A DNA stretch of 64,000 nt from assembly GCA_951812575.1 (NCBI GenBank), contig OX638322.1, positions 1,425,925 to 1,489,924 on the forward strand, read 5' to 3'. The DNA comes from Candidatus Binatia bacterium (lineage in GTDB: Bacteria > Desulfobacterota > Binatia > Bin18). Positions 43,697 through 52,826 of the stretch are shown piece after piece; within the stretch, counting starts at the first letter, position 1; every line of letters begins with the position of its first letter. The position numbers and the translations under genes were made by a program. The notes beneath the pieces are model-generated. The model ran no database searches, was not told the origin of the DNA, and worked only from the letters and a program-made list of their open reading frames with translations.

Positions 43697-44581
43697 ATGG
43701 AGGACACTCAGAACAAGGCGCCCCAGCGCGACCAGATTGTAGCCGGGCTCCTCGCCGACGATGACCTCACGCGGCTTTCAGCGTTGGCTCTGCTTGAGTC
43801 GGACAGAACACTAACGTCTCTCTCGGACGATGTGGTCCGTAACCTTCTCACGTGTCTGGGGCATCGTACCAAAAAAATACAACGTGGTGCGGCGACCGTC
43901 CTCGTCCGCTTCGCCTCCCAACAGCCTGACATTATCGCGGCGCTGACACACAAGCTGACGCATCCGGACGCGCGGCTGCGCTGGACGGCGGCTTTTACCC
44001 TCTCCCAGCTTGAGCCGCCGAGCCCCTCGCCTCAAAGAGTAAACGTGTCCTCCAATCAGACACAACTGCTGGACACGTTTACTCTTCTTCCTGTTTTAAT
44101 CGAAAACCTGGGACACCAGGAAAGCGACCTGCGCTGGGCCGCGGCAACTGCGGTCTTGCAGCTCGCCCGGCACTATTCTCAAGACGTTGCTCAGGCCATG
44201 ATCCAGCTCGTGTATACGGGCAATGCCGTACAACGCCGTATGGCCCTCTACTGCCTCCGCGACCTGAAGCAAACGGATCACACAGCCCAGGCCGCCTATC
44301 TCGCCAGCCTGCGTGACGAGGACCCCATGGTCCGCCTGGGCGGTTTGTCCTGTCTAGGTAAGCTCCGCCTGAGGAGTGGAGCAATCCGAGCAGCGATTCC
44401 CCGGCTTTTAGAACACGACCCGGACATGGGTGTCCGCCGTGCGGCTGCCGTAACCTGCGGGCAGATCGGCGACACGGACGCATATATCATTGAGGCGTTG
44501 CAGCGAACGGCTCAAGCTGCTGACACCAGCCTCAGCAAAGCATCGGCTGGAGCACTCAAGAAACTGCTATACCGGACGTAA
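43697..44581 (+). CDS. HEAT-repeat protein carrying an inserted repeat element
   Basis: The product is 294 aa and starts 3 bp after the lipoate-ligase-like stop. At least six HEAT/PBS-lyase-type helical repeats are visible (RLSALALLES, IQRGAATVLVRFAS, LRWTAAFTLSQLE, LRWAAATAVLQLA, VRLGGLSCLGKL, VRRAAAVTCGQIG). Between repeats 3 and 4 the 18 residues of PQRVNVSSNQTQLLDTFT are encoded by an inverted-repeat element and break the pattern. It is probably a protein-binding scaffold for the ligase; that is inference from adjacency. Confidence 0.8.
   Translation: MEDTQNKAPQRDQIVAGLLADDDLTRLSALALLESDRTLTSLSDDVVRNLLTCLGHRTKKIQRGAATVLVRFASQQPDIIAALTHKLTHPDARLRWTAAFTLSQLEPPSPSPQRVNVSSNQTQLLDTFTLLPVLIENLGHQESDLRWAAATAVLQLARHYSQDVAQAMIQLVYTGNAVQRRMALYCLRDLKQTDHTAQAAYLASLRDEDPMVRLGGLSCLGKLRLRSGAIRAAIPRLLEHDPDMGVRRAAAVTCGQIGDTDAYIIEALQRTAQAADTSLSKASAGALKKLLYRT
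44034..44087. repeat. Dispersed inverted-repeat element, copy 4, inside a coding sequence
   Basis: AAGAGTAAACGTGTCC (44035-44050) and GGACACGTTTACTCTT (44071-44086) form a perfect 16-bp inverted repeat with a 20-nt loop. With the flanking base on each side the element is 54 bp, a multiple of three, and reads through without a stop in the HEAT-repeat gene. This is the best-preserved of four copies. Confidence 0.85.
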
Positions 44582-44599
44582 AATGCGGGTGATGAAGCT

Positions 44600-44890
44600 T
44601 TACGACAGGTAGCCCATCGGCTCGTTTTTCAGCAGTTCAACAATCACCTGCTGCTGGGTCTTGGGCCGCGTTTGGTTTTGTCCCTTCCCATCCAAGACAA
44701 ACAGACCGCGCTTATACGTTCCACCGCCGTGCTGGCACGTGTCCCACAACCGCTGCCACCGCTCGGGCGAGCGGACCCACCGTCTGAGAATTTTCTCTTG
44801 GTTGGTCATCCTTCCGTCTTGACTGAATTCTGACATGAGCGCAAGGCCGTACCTGGAAAGTCCGGGTATGCGACGGAAGACCGCTTCCAT
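44600..44890 (-). CDS. Small basic protein of unknown function
   Basis: The frame gives 96 aa, with GGAGAG 10 bp before the ATG at 44890; internal ATGs at 44836 and 44809 are alternatives. The C-terminal 70 residues (EKILRRWVRSPERWQRLWDT, GGTYKRGLFVLDGKG, QQQVIVELLKNEPMG) look like a compact helical-beta fold, but no family was recognised. It is convergent with the HEAT-repeat gene and downstream of the RND exporter. Confidence 0.5.
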   Translation of the reverse strand: MEAVFRRIPGLSRYGLALMSEFSQDGRMTNQEKILRRWVRSPERWQRLWDTCQHGGGTYKRGLFVLDGKGQNQTRPKTQQQVIVELLKNEPMGYLS

Positions 44891-44943
44891 TATGAGCAGG
44901 CTCTCCTGCTCCGTATGAAACCAGGCTTACGGGGAAACCGGAC

Positions 44944-47469
44944 TTACGCGGTCTGCCCCTCTACACTCGGCTGTAGCGTTCCGACCAAAGCCGTTTTTTC
45001 CCCGTATACGAAGCGAGGTTTGAACGTATTCAGGATCGCCGGCAGGACGGTCATCGAAACCAAGAGACAGGCGCCCATATTCAGCGACAGCATGGCTCCA
45101 AGATAAAAATTGGGCCGAAAATTCGAGGTGAGGAAGACCAGGAAGCTCGCCGTCACAACGAGTGCATTAAAAAAGATCGCTTTGCCCGACGTCGCCATGG
45201 TGGCGGCGGTAATCTCTTCCGGGTCCGTCAATCCAGAGCGGATTTTAATCCGGTATTTATTCAGGAAATGGATCGTATAATCGATGCCAATACCAATCAC
45301 CATGGAGGCGGTCAACGATTTACCAACCTCAAGGGGAATGCCAAGGAGTCCGAGCAGACCAAAACTGAAGACCATGACTAAACTAATCGGGATAATATTA
45401 ATCAGCCCAGCGACCCAGGAGCGAAACATAAACGCCGTCAATAAAAAGACGGCCACGAGTGAGACGACGAGACTGGCCAACTGCCCAGATACTACGAGTT
45501 CGCTGAAACGGGTGGTCAGATAGCCATTGCCGGCAATCCCAAGCCGAAAACCGCTGTTGGTTTCCCAACCAATAACCGTCGGCTCAATGCCAGCCAGCCA
45601 GCGTCCAAAGCGGATAGACCACGGGTCCTGTGAGCCGGTATCGGCTGTACCGCTATCCCCTGCCTGCCCAAATTCACGCACGGCAAAGTCTTGCACAATC
45701 CCAACCACGCGTTCGATGTCCTGGGTGCTGTCCGAGCGCAAAAATATGGTCAGGTTGGCGTGCTGATAGTCATAATCCACGATTTCATCAAAATCGTCCG
45801 GGTCGCCAGAGAAGGAGTAGAGCAACAGGTACTGGGCGACGAGGTCTTGCGAGTCCGGAATCACTTCCATCTCGGGCCGATCCTCGTTCATCACCCGGTT
45901 CATGCGTTTGATATACTCGGCTAACGAGAGCGACCCGCCAACGATAGGGTCCTGTTCGACGACGCTTTGCAGGCGGTCGAGTGTGGCGAGCAGCGCCGGG
46001 TCTTTGAGCAGATCAGGCTGACGGCCTTCAAGCGCGATATACAGCGGGAGATTGCCTTGGAATGTCCCGCCTAGGACGGTATCCGCAATTCGCACGGGGC
46101 TGTTTGGATCGGACATCTTGATAAATGAGGTATCGACAAAAATGCGCTGCGCCCCAAGCAGACATACCAGCATGACACTGGCTGTCACGCCCCCCACCAC
46201 GAGTGGTCTTCGCGCAACGCCGACGCCTAAGCGGGAGAGCGTCCGGGCCGCCCAGCCCGTCGCCGCGAGGTCACCACTGCGGCCCATTTGGGTGCGCAAG
46301 CCCCGGCTGACCTTGACGGGCAGGAGGCTCAACAGGGCCGGAAAAAAGGTGATGGAGAAGACCATCGCGGCCAGGACGCCTATAGAGGTGAAGATGCCAA
46401 AATAGCGGATCGGGAGAATGCTGGCGGTCAGGAAGGATAAAAACCCGGCCGCCGTCGTCAAGGAGGTGAAGACCACCGGTTGCCACATCTCTTGCATCGC
46501 GGCGAGGACCGCGTCGACCGAGGAAACGTCCGGATGTTGCAAGACCTCATCGTAATAGCGGCTCAGAATATGAATGCCGTTTGCCACCCCAACCGCCATC
46601 AGGATAACCGGCATCATGGTGGAAATGGAATACATCGGAACACCCACGGCCGCCATAATGCCTAAGGTCCAAATCACGGAGACTCCAACCACCGCCAAGG
46701 GGAGCAAGACGCCGCGCACACTCCGATAGGTAAAATACAGCGTGCCGAGGACAATCACGAGAATGAGTGGGATGAAGGTCTCCATGTCCTGCCGCATCCC
46801 CTCCTCAAAGGTGACCTCCAGAGCGCCTTGGCCCGCAATATGGAATTCCTCTGGAGCGCCGGCCGCTTTTTTCGCCTCAACCATATCCCGGATCGTCGTA
46901 TAAATAGCCATCCGTCTGGCCGTGCCTTCGAGAGTCCCTCCGCCAGGTTCCATTTTGGCCGTGATGAGCATCCCGGTGCCGTCCTGGGAGACGATCCAAT
47001 TGACGAACATCGAATTGTGAAAGAGGGCTTGTCGTAATGCGTCGAGTGACTCGGGTGATTGAGGCACCGTTTCCATGAACGGATCAACGGCCATGCCGTC
47101 CGCCGTACCGGTGATATTATCCAGCGTGGCCACACTCGCCACGTCTTCATCGCGGACGGCTTTGATGCCGGGCAACAGGGCGATCTTTTCCGAGAGTTCT
47201 TTGATCGTCGCGAGCGTACGCGGATTGAAGACGCCGTTTTCGCCCGGATTTTTATTCAGAACCCCGACAACGATCAGGTCGCGTATGCCAAAGCGCTCCT
47301 CGACCAGGTCGTTATAGCTCATGACCGGATCGTTTTGGGGAATAAAGGCGTCGGCATCGCCCTCAAAGCGCAACGACTGCAGCTGGACCCAGGCCAGGCC
47401 GGTACAGCCCAAGACGAGGGCAATGACCAGCCAGCGAAAACGGATGATCCAGCGGAAAAATGACTCCAT
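44944..47469 (-). CDS. RND/MMPL-family exporter, copy 1
   Basis: The product is 841 aa. TM1 (FRWLVIALVLGCTGLAWVQL) is followed by a large periplasmic domain. The first membrane bundle has TLGIMAAVGVPMYSISTMMP, VGVANGIHILSRYYDEV and TSLTTAAGFLSF. A second periplasmic domain and a second bundle follow (LVMVFSFGLLGLLGIP, VIGIGIDYTIHFLNKY, NMGACLLVSMTVLPAI). GVANGIHI and GIDYTIHF are the TM4/TM10 motifs, with the proton-relay Asp only in the second half (Asn in the first). It resembles hydrophobe or hopanoid exporters (HpnN-like). It is followed by two paralogues upstream on the same strand. Confidence 0.88.
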   Translation of the reverse strand: MESFFRWIIRFRWLVIALVLGCTGLAWVQLQSLRFEGDADAFIPQNDPVMSYNDLVEERFGIRDLIVVGVLNKNPGENGVFNPRTLATIKELSEKIALLPGIKAVRDEDVASVATLDNITGTADGMAVDPFMETVPQSPESLDALRQALFHNSMFVNWIVSQDGTGMLITAKMEPGGGTLEGTARRMAIYTTIRDMVEAKKAAGAPEEFHIAGQGALEVTFEEGMRQDMETFIPLILVIVLGTLYFTYRSVRGVLLPLAVVGVSVIWTLGIMAAVGVPMYSISTMMPVILMAVGVANGIHILSRYYDEVLQHPDVSSVDAVLAAMQEMWQPVVFTSLTTAAGFLSFLTASILPIRYFGIFTSIGVLAAMVFSITFFPALLSLLPVKVSRGLRTQMGRSGDLAATGWAARTLSRLGVGVARRPLVVGGVTASVMLVCLLGAQRIFVDTSFIKMSDPNSPVRIADTVLGGTFQGNLPLYIALEGRQPDLLKDPALLATLDRLQSVVEQDPIVGGSLSLAEYIKRMNRVMNEDRPEMEVIPDSQDLVAQYLLLYSFSGDPDDFDEIVDYDYQHANLTIFLRSDSTQDIERVVGIVQDFAVREFGQAGDSGTADTGSQDPWSIRFGRWLAGIEPTVIGWETNSGFRLGIAGNGYLTTRFSELVVSGQLASLVVSLVAVFLLTAFMFRSWVAGLINIIPISLVMVFSFGLLGLLGIPLEVGKSLTASMVIGIGIDYTIHFLNKYRIKIRSGLTDPEEITAATMATSGKAIFFNALVVTASFLVFLTSNFRPNFYLGAMLSLNMGACLLVSMTVLPAILNTFKPRFVYGEKTALVGTLQPSVEGQTA

Positions 47470-47587
47470 GCTGACGATAGCTCCTTATATTTCTGACACT
47501 GCTGAGTAGCTGTGAGCAAGTAGAAACGAGAAAGTGAGTTCACCGGTATTAGGGCGAATCGACAATTAACACAGGACTAGGGAGTAA

Positions 47588-47909
47588 GCTATTACGCAGG
47601 CCAAGGCGCTGCTCACTGGCCGCCGCGCCCGCTCCGTCATTGCCGACAAAGCCGATGATAGTCAGGAACTCCTGGCCTTCATTAAAAACCAAGGGGCTAC
47701 GCCAGTCATTCCTCCCCGGGCAGGGCGCCTAGCGCCCCGGTCCTATGACACGACCCTCTATAAGCACCGCAACTGGATTGAGCGCACCTTCAATCGGCTC
47801 AAACACTGCCGCCGCCTTGCCACCCGCTATGACCGCAAGACCGCCCCCTGCCTCGCCTTCTTACACCTCGCGGCCTTCGCCCTCTGGCAGTATTACATGT
47901 CGATTCAGC
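47588..47909 (+). pseudogene. IS5-family transposase C-terminal remnant
   Basis: The frame opened by a stop at 47585 reads IADKADDSQELLAFIKNQGA, then PVIPPRAGR, then YKHRNWIERTFNRLKHCRRL and ATRYDRKTAPCLAFLHLAAF. This is the end of IS5/IS427-type DDE transposases, including the conserved Glu of the ERxFNRLK block. The N-terminal two thirds and the terminal inverted repeats are absent, and the frame runs on into the antisense of the next RND gene (stop at 47975). It lies in the gap between RND copies 1 and 2. Confidence 0.8.
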
Positions 47910-50426
47910 CTAGGCCTCAGATTCTTGAACTACCACGAGTGGCGCTTCTTTATCGCCATACACAAAACGGGGTTTAAACCGATTCAAGATCGCCGGCAGG
48001 ACCGTCATCGACACAATCAAGCAGGCTCCCATACTGAGAGACAGCATGACACCCAGGTAAAAGAGGGACTCGAAGTTCGAGGTGAGAAAAATCAGGAAGC
48101 CGCCGATAACCACGACCGCATTAAAAAAGATGGCCTTGCCGCAGGTGGCCATCGTGGCCGCTGTAATCTGCGTGGGGTCTATTTGACCGTCTTGGAGCCC
48201 CTCTCGGACTTTGACCCGATACTTACTCAGAAAGTGAATCGTATAATCGATGCCAATACCGATGGTCATCGAGGCAGTCAGCGATTTCCCAATCTCTAGC
48301 GGGATATTCAGCAGCCCCAGCAGCCCAAAGCTAAAAATCATCACCAGGCTAATCGGCAGGACATTAATCAGCCCGGCAACGAACGAGCGAAACATGACCG
48401 TGGTAAGCAGAAAGACCGCGCCGAGCGAGGTCACCAAGCTCGCCAGTTGCCCGGACACAATCAGTTCGCTCAGGCGGTTCAGGAGGTAGCCATTGCCCGC
48501 AATCCCGATCCGAAAGCCGCTGTTTGTCTCCCACCCCGCCACCGTGGGCTCAATGCCGGCCAACCAGCGGCCCAAGCGGAGTCCCAGCGGATCATGGGTG
48601 GCAGCGTCGGTGGCTCCATTCTGGCCAAATTCCTCGACCGCAAAGTCGCGGATAAGCTGCACGACACGTTCGACGTCTCGGGTCCTATCGGAGCGCAGAT
48701 AGACCGCTACGTTGGCATGCTGGTAGTCATAATCCACGACATCGTCGAAATCATCCGGATCACCCGAAAACGAATACAGCAGCAGATACTGGGCAACCAG
48801 GTCACGAGAAGTTGGGATGACTTCCATTTCTGCACGATCTTCATTCATGACCCGGTTCATCCGTTTGATGTATTCCGCTAATGACAAGGAGCCACCCACA
48901 TCAGGATCCTGCTCCACCCGCGTTTGCAGGCGGTCCAGTTGATCGAGCAGGACCGGATCTTTGAGCCGATCAGGCTCATGCCCTTCGATTGCCACATAGA
49001 TAGGCACGGTGCCTTGAAATGTATCGCGCAGGACCCTATCGCTAACGCGTAGCTCGTGGGATGGGTGAAACATCCCGACCATGGTCGAGTTCACGACAAT
49101 CCGCTGCGTGCCGAGCACGCACAGCACAACAACGAGCGCGGCCGGCACCCATACGACCAGTGGACGACGTGCCACACCGCGACCGAGGCGCGCCAAGAAG
49201 CTGGCTGCCCAGCCGGCGGCTGCCAGGTCTCCACTCCGGCTCATTTGATTGCGCAGACCCCGGCTGACGGTCGGCGACAACAAACTCAACATGGCCGGGA
49301 AAAAGGTCAGCGAGAAGAGCATCGCGGCCAAGATTCCCACTCCACTAAACACCCCAAAATAGCGGATAGGGACAACGGTCGCAGTCAGAAAAGATAAGAA
49401 CCCGGCTGCGGTGGTCAGCGAGGTCAAAATGACGGGCTGCCACATCTCTCGCATAGTCACAATCACCGCGTCAGCTGAGGAAATATCCGGATGCTCTAAT
49501 AGCTCTTCGTAATAGCGACTCAGAATATGAATGCCATCCGCCACGCCGATGGCCATGAGAACGACCGGCATTATGGAGGTGACAAAGTACATTGGAATAC
49601 CGAGCGCGGCCATAATCCCGAGGGTCCAGATCACCGACACGACAACGACTGCCAGCGGCAGGAGGACGCCGCGCAGGCTTCGATACGTACAATATAAGGT
49701 TCCCAGAAGCACGACCAAGGTCAGGGGTAAGAAGGTTTCCATGTCGCGGGCTTCCTCTTCCGACAAAGTGACTTCGACCGCTCCACGCCCGGCAATATGA
49801 AATTCTTCCGGCACGCCCGTCGCCTTTTTAGCCTCGACCATGTCTCGGATCGAGGTATACACAGTCATCCGTCGCGCCGTGCCTGCCTGTGTGTCTTCGG
49901 CTGGCTCCATCTTGGCCATGATGAGCAGTCCCGTCCCGTCTTGCGAGACGACCCAATTGACGAACATGTGATTGGCGAAGATGGCCTGTTTAAGATCTGC
50001 CAGCGCATTGGCTGCGTCGGGAACGGCTTCCATAAACGGATCAACGTTTATACCGTCGACGGTGCCAGTGATATTATCCATCGTGGCGATACTGGCCACA
50101 TCTTCGTCCCGGATGGCTTTGATTCCGGGTTGCAGAGCAAGGCGTTCCGAGAACTCTTTGACAATGCCTAAGGTCCGTGGATTAAAGACGCCATTCTCGT
50201 CGGCGTTGTCGTTCAGTACCCCAATCATAATGAGATCACGGATGCCGAATCGTTCTTCAACCACTCTGCTATAGGCGAGGATCGGATCATCGAAGGGGAA
50301 CATGGCTTCAACATCGTTATCAAAGCGTAATGTTTGAATTGGAAGGGCGGCCAGCACAGTGCTACCGAGGACCAGGCCAATGACCAGCCAGCGGAAACGG
50401 ATGACGGTCCGAAAGAATGACTCCAT
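47910..50426 (-). CDS. RND/MMPL-family exporter, copy 2
   Basis: The product is 838 aa. It is co-linear with copies 1 and 3, with the same topology. IGVADGIHILSRYYEEL has Asp where copy 1 has Asn, and IGIGIDYTIHFLSKY is kept, so both half-channels have acidic residues. The C-terminus retains two last helices (VVVIGGFLIFLTSN, SLSMGACLIVSMTVLPAI). It probably exports hydrophobic compounds using proton flow. The start at 50426 is preceded by GGAGTAGCCCCTT. It lies 24 bp from copy 3. Confidence 0.9.
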   Translation of the reverse strand: MESFFRTVIRFRWLVIGLVLGSTVLAALPIQTLRFDNDVEAMFPFDDPILAYSRVVEERFGIRDLIMIGVLNDNADENGVFNPRTLGIVKEFSERLALQPGIKAIRDEDVASIATMDNITGTVDGINVDPFMEAVPDAANALADLKQAIFANHMFVNWVVSQDGTGLLIMAKMEPAEDTQAGTARRMTVYTSIRDMVEAKKATGVPEEFHIAGRGAVEVTLSEEEARDMETFLPLTLVVLLGTLYCTYRSLRGVLLPLAVVVVSVIWTLGIMAALGIPMYFVTSIMPVVLMAIGVADGIHILSRYYEELLEHPDISSADAVIVTMREMWQPVILTSLTTAAGFLSFLTATVVPIRYFGVFSGVGILAAMLFSLTFFPAMLSLLSPTVSRGLRNQMSRSGDLAAAGWAASFLARLGRGVARRPLVVWVPAALVVVLCVLGTQRIVVNSTMVGMFHPSHELRVSDRVLRDTFQGTVPIYVAIEGHEPDRLKDPVLLDQLDRLQTRVEQDPDVGGSLSLAEYIKRMNRVMNEDRAEMEVIPTSRDLVAQYLLLYSFSGDPDDFDDVVDYDYQHANVAVYLRSDRTRDVERVVQLIRDFAVEEFGQNGATDAATHDPLGLRLGRWLAGIEPTVAGWETNSGFRIGIAGNGYLLNRLSELIVSGQLASLVTSLGAVFLLTTVMFRSFVAGLINVLPISLVMIFSFGLLGLLNIPLEIGKSLTASMTIGIGIDYTIHFLSKYRVKVREGLQDGQIDPTQITAATMATCGKAIFFNAVVVIGGFLIFLTSNFESLFYLGVMLSLSMGACLIVSMTVLPAILNRFKPRFVYGDKEAPLVVVQESEA

Positions 50427-50450
50427 AAGGGGCTACTCCCTAGTCTATGA

Positions 50451-52826
50451 TCAGGCCGCTGCTTCTTGCTGCGGCGCGGTGCTCATGCCAGCCGCTTTTT
50501 CTTGGCCATACACAAACCGTGGCCGAAACCGATTCAAGATCGCCTTGCCTGAGGTCGCCAGCGTGGCCGCCGTAATCTGGGCCGGGTCGGTCAGCCCCTC
50601 CTGGACCTTGAACCGGTACTTACTCAGAAAGTGAATAGTATAGTCGATGCCAATGCCAATTACCATGCCCGCGGTGAGCGATTTCCCAAGCTCCAACGGG
50701 ATACCTAACAGCCCGAGGAGGCCAAAACTAAAGATCATCACCAGGCTGATGGGAATGATATTAATCAGGCCGGCGACCCAGGAGCGAAACATGAGCGTGG
50801 TGAGCAGAAAGACCGCGCCCAGCGAAGTCACCAAAGTCGACACCTGGCCGGACACCACCAATTCGCTCAAGTGTTTGAACTTGTAGCCATTGCCCGCAAT
50901 CCCGATCCGAAAGCCACTGTTCGTCTCCCAGCCGGTCACCGTAGGCTCAATGCCGGTCAGCCAGCGGCCCAAGCGGAGGCCAAACGGGTCATCTGCTGCC
51001 GTGCTGGAGTCTCGGTTATAGCCAAACTCACGGATGGCGAAGTCGCGGATAATGTTGACAACCCGCGTCACATCCCGGGTGCGATCGGTGCGCAGAAACA
51101 CTACTACGTTGGCATGTTGGTAGTCGTAGTCCACGACTTCGTCGAAATCATCCGGATCCCCGGAGAACGAGTACAGCAACAGATACTGGGCGACGAGATC
51201 CTTGGAGGTCGGGATGACTTCCATATCGGGGCGATCCTCGTTCATAATCCGGTTCATCCGTTTGATATATTCCGCGAGCGACAAGGAGCCGCCCACGACA
51301 GGGTCTTGCTCAACCGTCGCTTGCAGGCGGTCCAGTTGATCGAGCAGGACCGGATCTTTGAGCCGATCCTGCTCATGCCCCTCGATCGCCACATAGATGG
51401 GGACGGTGCCCTGAAATTTTTCACGCAAGATCGTATCGCTCATGCGTAGCGCGTTGTCCGGGGCCAAGATGCCAATCCACGTCGAGTCGACAAAAATTCG
51501 CTGCGCCCCGAACAGGCACAGACCCATCACGATTGCGGTCGGCACCCAGACCGTGAGTGGGCGGCGTGCCACGCCACGGCCTACGCGCGCCAATAGCGTG
51601 GCGGCCCAGCCGGTGGCGGCCATGTCGCCACGCTGCTCTCTCTGCCGACGTAGCCCCCGGCTGACGGTGGGTGACAGCAGGCTCAGCATGGCGGGGAAAA
51701 AGGTGAGCGAGAAGACCATCGCGACCAAGACGCCCACGGCGGTAAACACCCCGAATTGCCAAATCGGGACAATGGCACACGTCAGAAAGGAGAGGAACCC
51801 GGCGGCGGTGGTCAGCGAGGTTAAAATGACAGGTTGCCACATCTCCCGCATGGTCACGATCACGGCGTCAGGCGAGGATGTGTCCGGCTGTTCCAACAGT
51901 TCATCGTAATACCGACTCAGAATATGAATGCCATCCGCCACGCCGATGGCCATGAGGACGACCGGCATCATGGAGGTGATGAAGAACATCGGGGTACCGA
52001 GCACTGCCATAATGCCGAGTGTCCAGATGACCGACACCGCTACAACTGCCAGCGGCAGGAGGACGCCACGGATGCTGCGGTAGGTACAATACAAAGTCAC
52101 CACAATCACGATCAGGACCAGGGGCAGGAAGGTTGCGGTGTCGCGCGCGCCCTCTTCCTCGAAGGTGACCTCAATCGCGCCACGCCCGGCAAGCTGGAAT
52201 GCTTCCGGCACCCCCGTCGCTTTTTTGGCCTCGAGCATGTCGTGGATGGCAGTGTACACCGCCATCCGCCGCAGCGAGCCTTCCTGCGTGCCGTCTGCCT
52301 GTTCCATCTTGGCTATAATGAGCAGTCCGGTCCCGTCCTGGGATACGACCCAATTGACGAACATGTGGTTGGCGAATAGGGCCTGTTTGAGGTCGGCGAG
52401 CGCCTGCGGAGCCTCGGGCACGGTTTCCATAAACGGATCGACGTTCATGCCATCGACCGTACCGGTGATGTTATCCATGGTGGCGACACTGGCCACATCT
52501 TCGTCACGAATGGCTTTGATGCCCGGTAGAAGGGCAATCTGTTCTGAGAACTCTTTGACAATGCCGAGTGTCCGCGGGTTAAAGACGCCATTTTCGTCGG
52601 CGTTGTCGTTCGTCACGCCGACCATAATGAGATCACGGATGCCAAACCGTTCTTCAACCACCTCGTTATAGTTGATGATCGGATCATCGTCCGGGAAAAC
52701 GGCGTCCACATCGCCTTCCAGGCGTAAGGTTTGAATCGGGAGAGCGATGAGCACGGTACTCCCGAGGACCAGCGTGATGACCAGCCAGCGGAAACGGATG
52801 ACGTTCCGAAAGAACGATTCCATCAT
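50451..52826 (-). CDS. RND/MMPL-family exporter, copy 3, with C-terminal deletion
   Basis: The product is 791 aa. It is highly similar to copy 2 until TSGKAI, then jumps directly to LNRFRPRFVYG. The 47 residues that form the last two membrane helices in copy 2 are missing, exactly accounting for the length difference. At DNA level the joint lies in GCGATCTT, which matches both ends (GCCATCTT and GCGATCTT) in copy 2, so deletion arose between short direct repeats. Loss of helices 11-12 should impair transport unless it works as part of a heteromer. The start overlaps the stop of an upstream small frame (TAATG). Confidence 0.88.
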   Translation of the reverse strand: MMESFFRNVIRFRWLVITLVLGSTVLIALPIQTLRLEGDVDAVFPDDDPIINYNEVVEERFGIRDLIMVGVTNDNADENGVFNPRTLGIVKEFSEQIALLPGIKAIRDEDVASVATMDNITGTVDGMNVDPFMETVPEAPQALADLKQALFANHMFVNWVVSQDGTGLLIIAKMEQADGTQEGSLRRMAVYTAIHDMLEAKKATGVPEAFQLAGRGAIEVTFEEEGARDTATFLPLVLIVIVVTLYCTYRSIRGVLLPLAVVAVSVIWTLGIMAVLGTPMFFITSMMPVVLMAIGVADGIHILSRYYDELLEQPDTSSPDAVIVTMREMWQPVILTSLTTAAGFLSFLTCAIVPIWQFGVFTAVGVLVAMVFSLTFFPAMLSLLSPTVSRGLRRQREQRGDMAATGWAATLLARVGRGVARRPLTVWVPTAIVMGLCLFGAQRIFVDSTWIGILAPDNALRMSDTILREKFQGTVPIYVAIEGHEQDRLKDPVLLDQLDRLQATVEQDPVVGGSLSLAEYIKRMNRIMNEDRPDMEVIPTSKDLVAQYLLLYSFSGDPDDFDEVVDYDYQHANVVVFLRTDRTRDVTRVVNIIRDFAIREFGYNRDSSTAADDPFGLRLGRWLTGIEPTVTGWETNSGFRIGIAGNGYKFKHLSELVVSGQVSTLVTSLGAVFLLTTLMFRSWVAGLINIIPISLVMIFSFGLLGLLGIPLELGKSLTAGMVIGIGIDYTIHFLSKYRFKVQEGLTDPAQITAATLATSGKAILNRFRPRFVYGQEKAAGMSTAPQQEAAA

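Noticed and set aside
47745..48299. 184-codon plus-strand frame across the IS5 remnant
   Set aside because: It is in a different frame from the transposase similarity and then antisense to RND copy 2.
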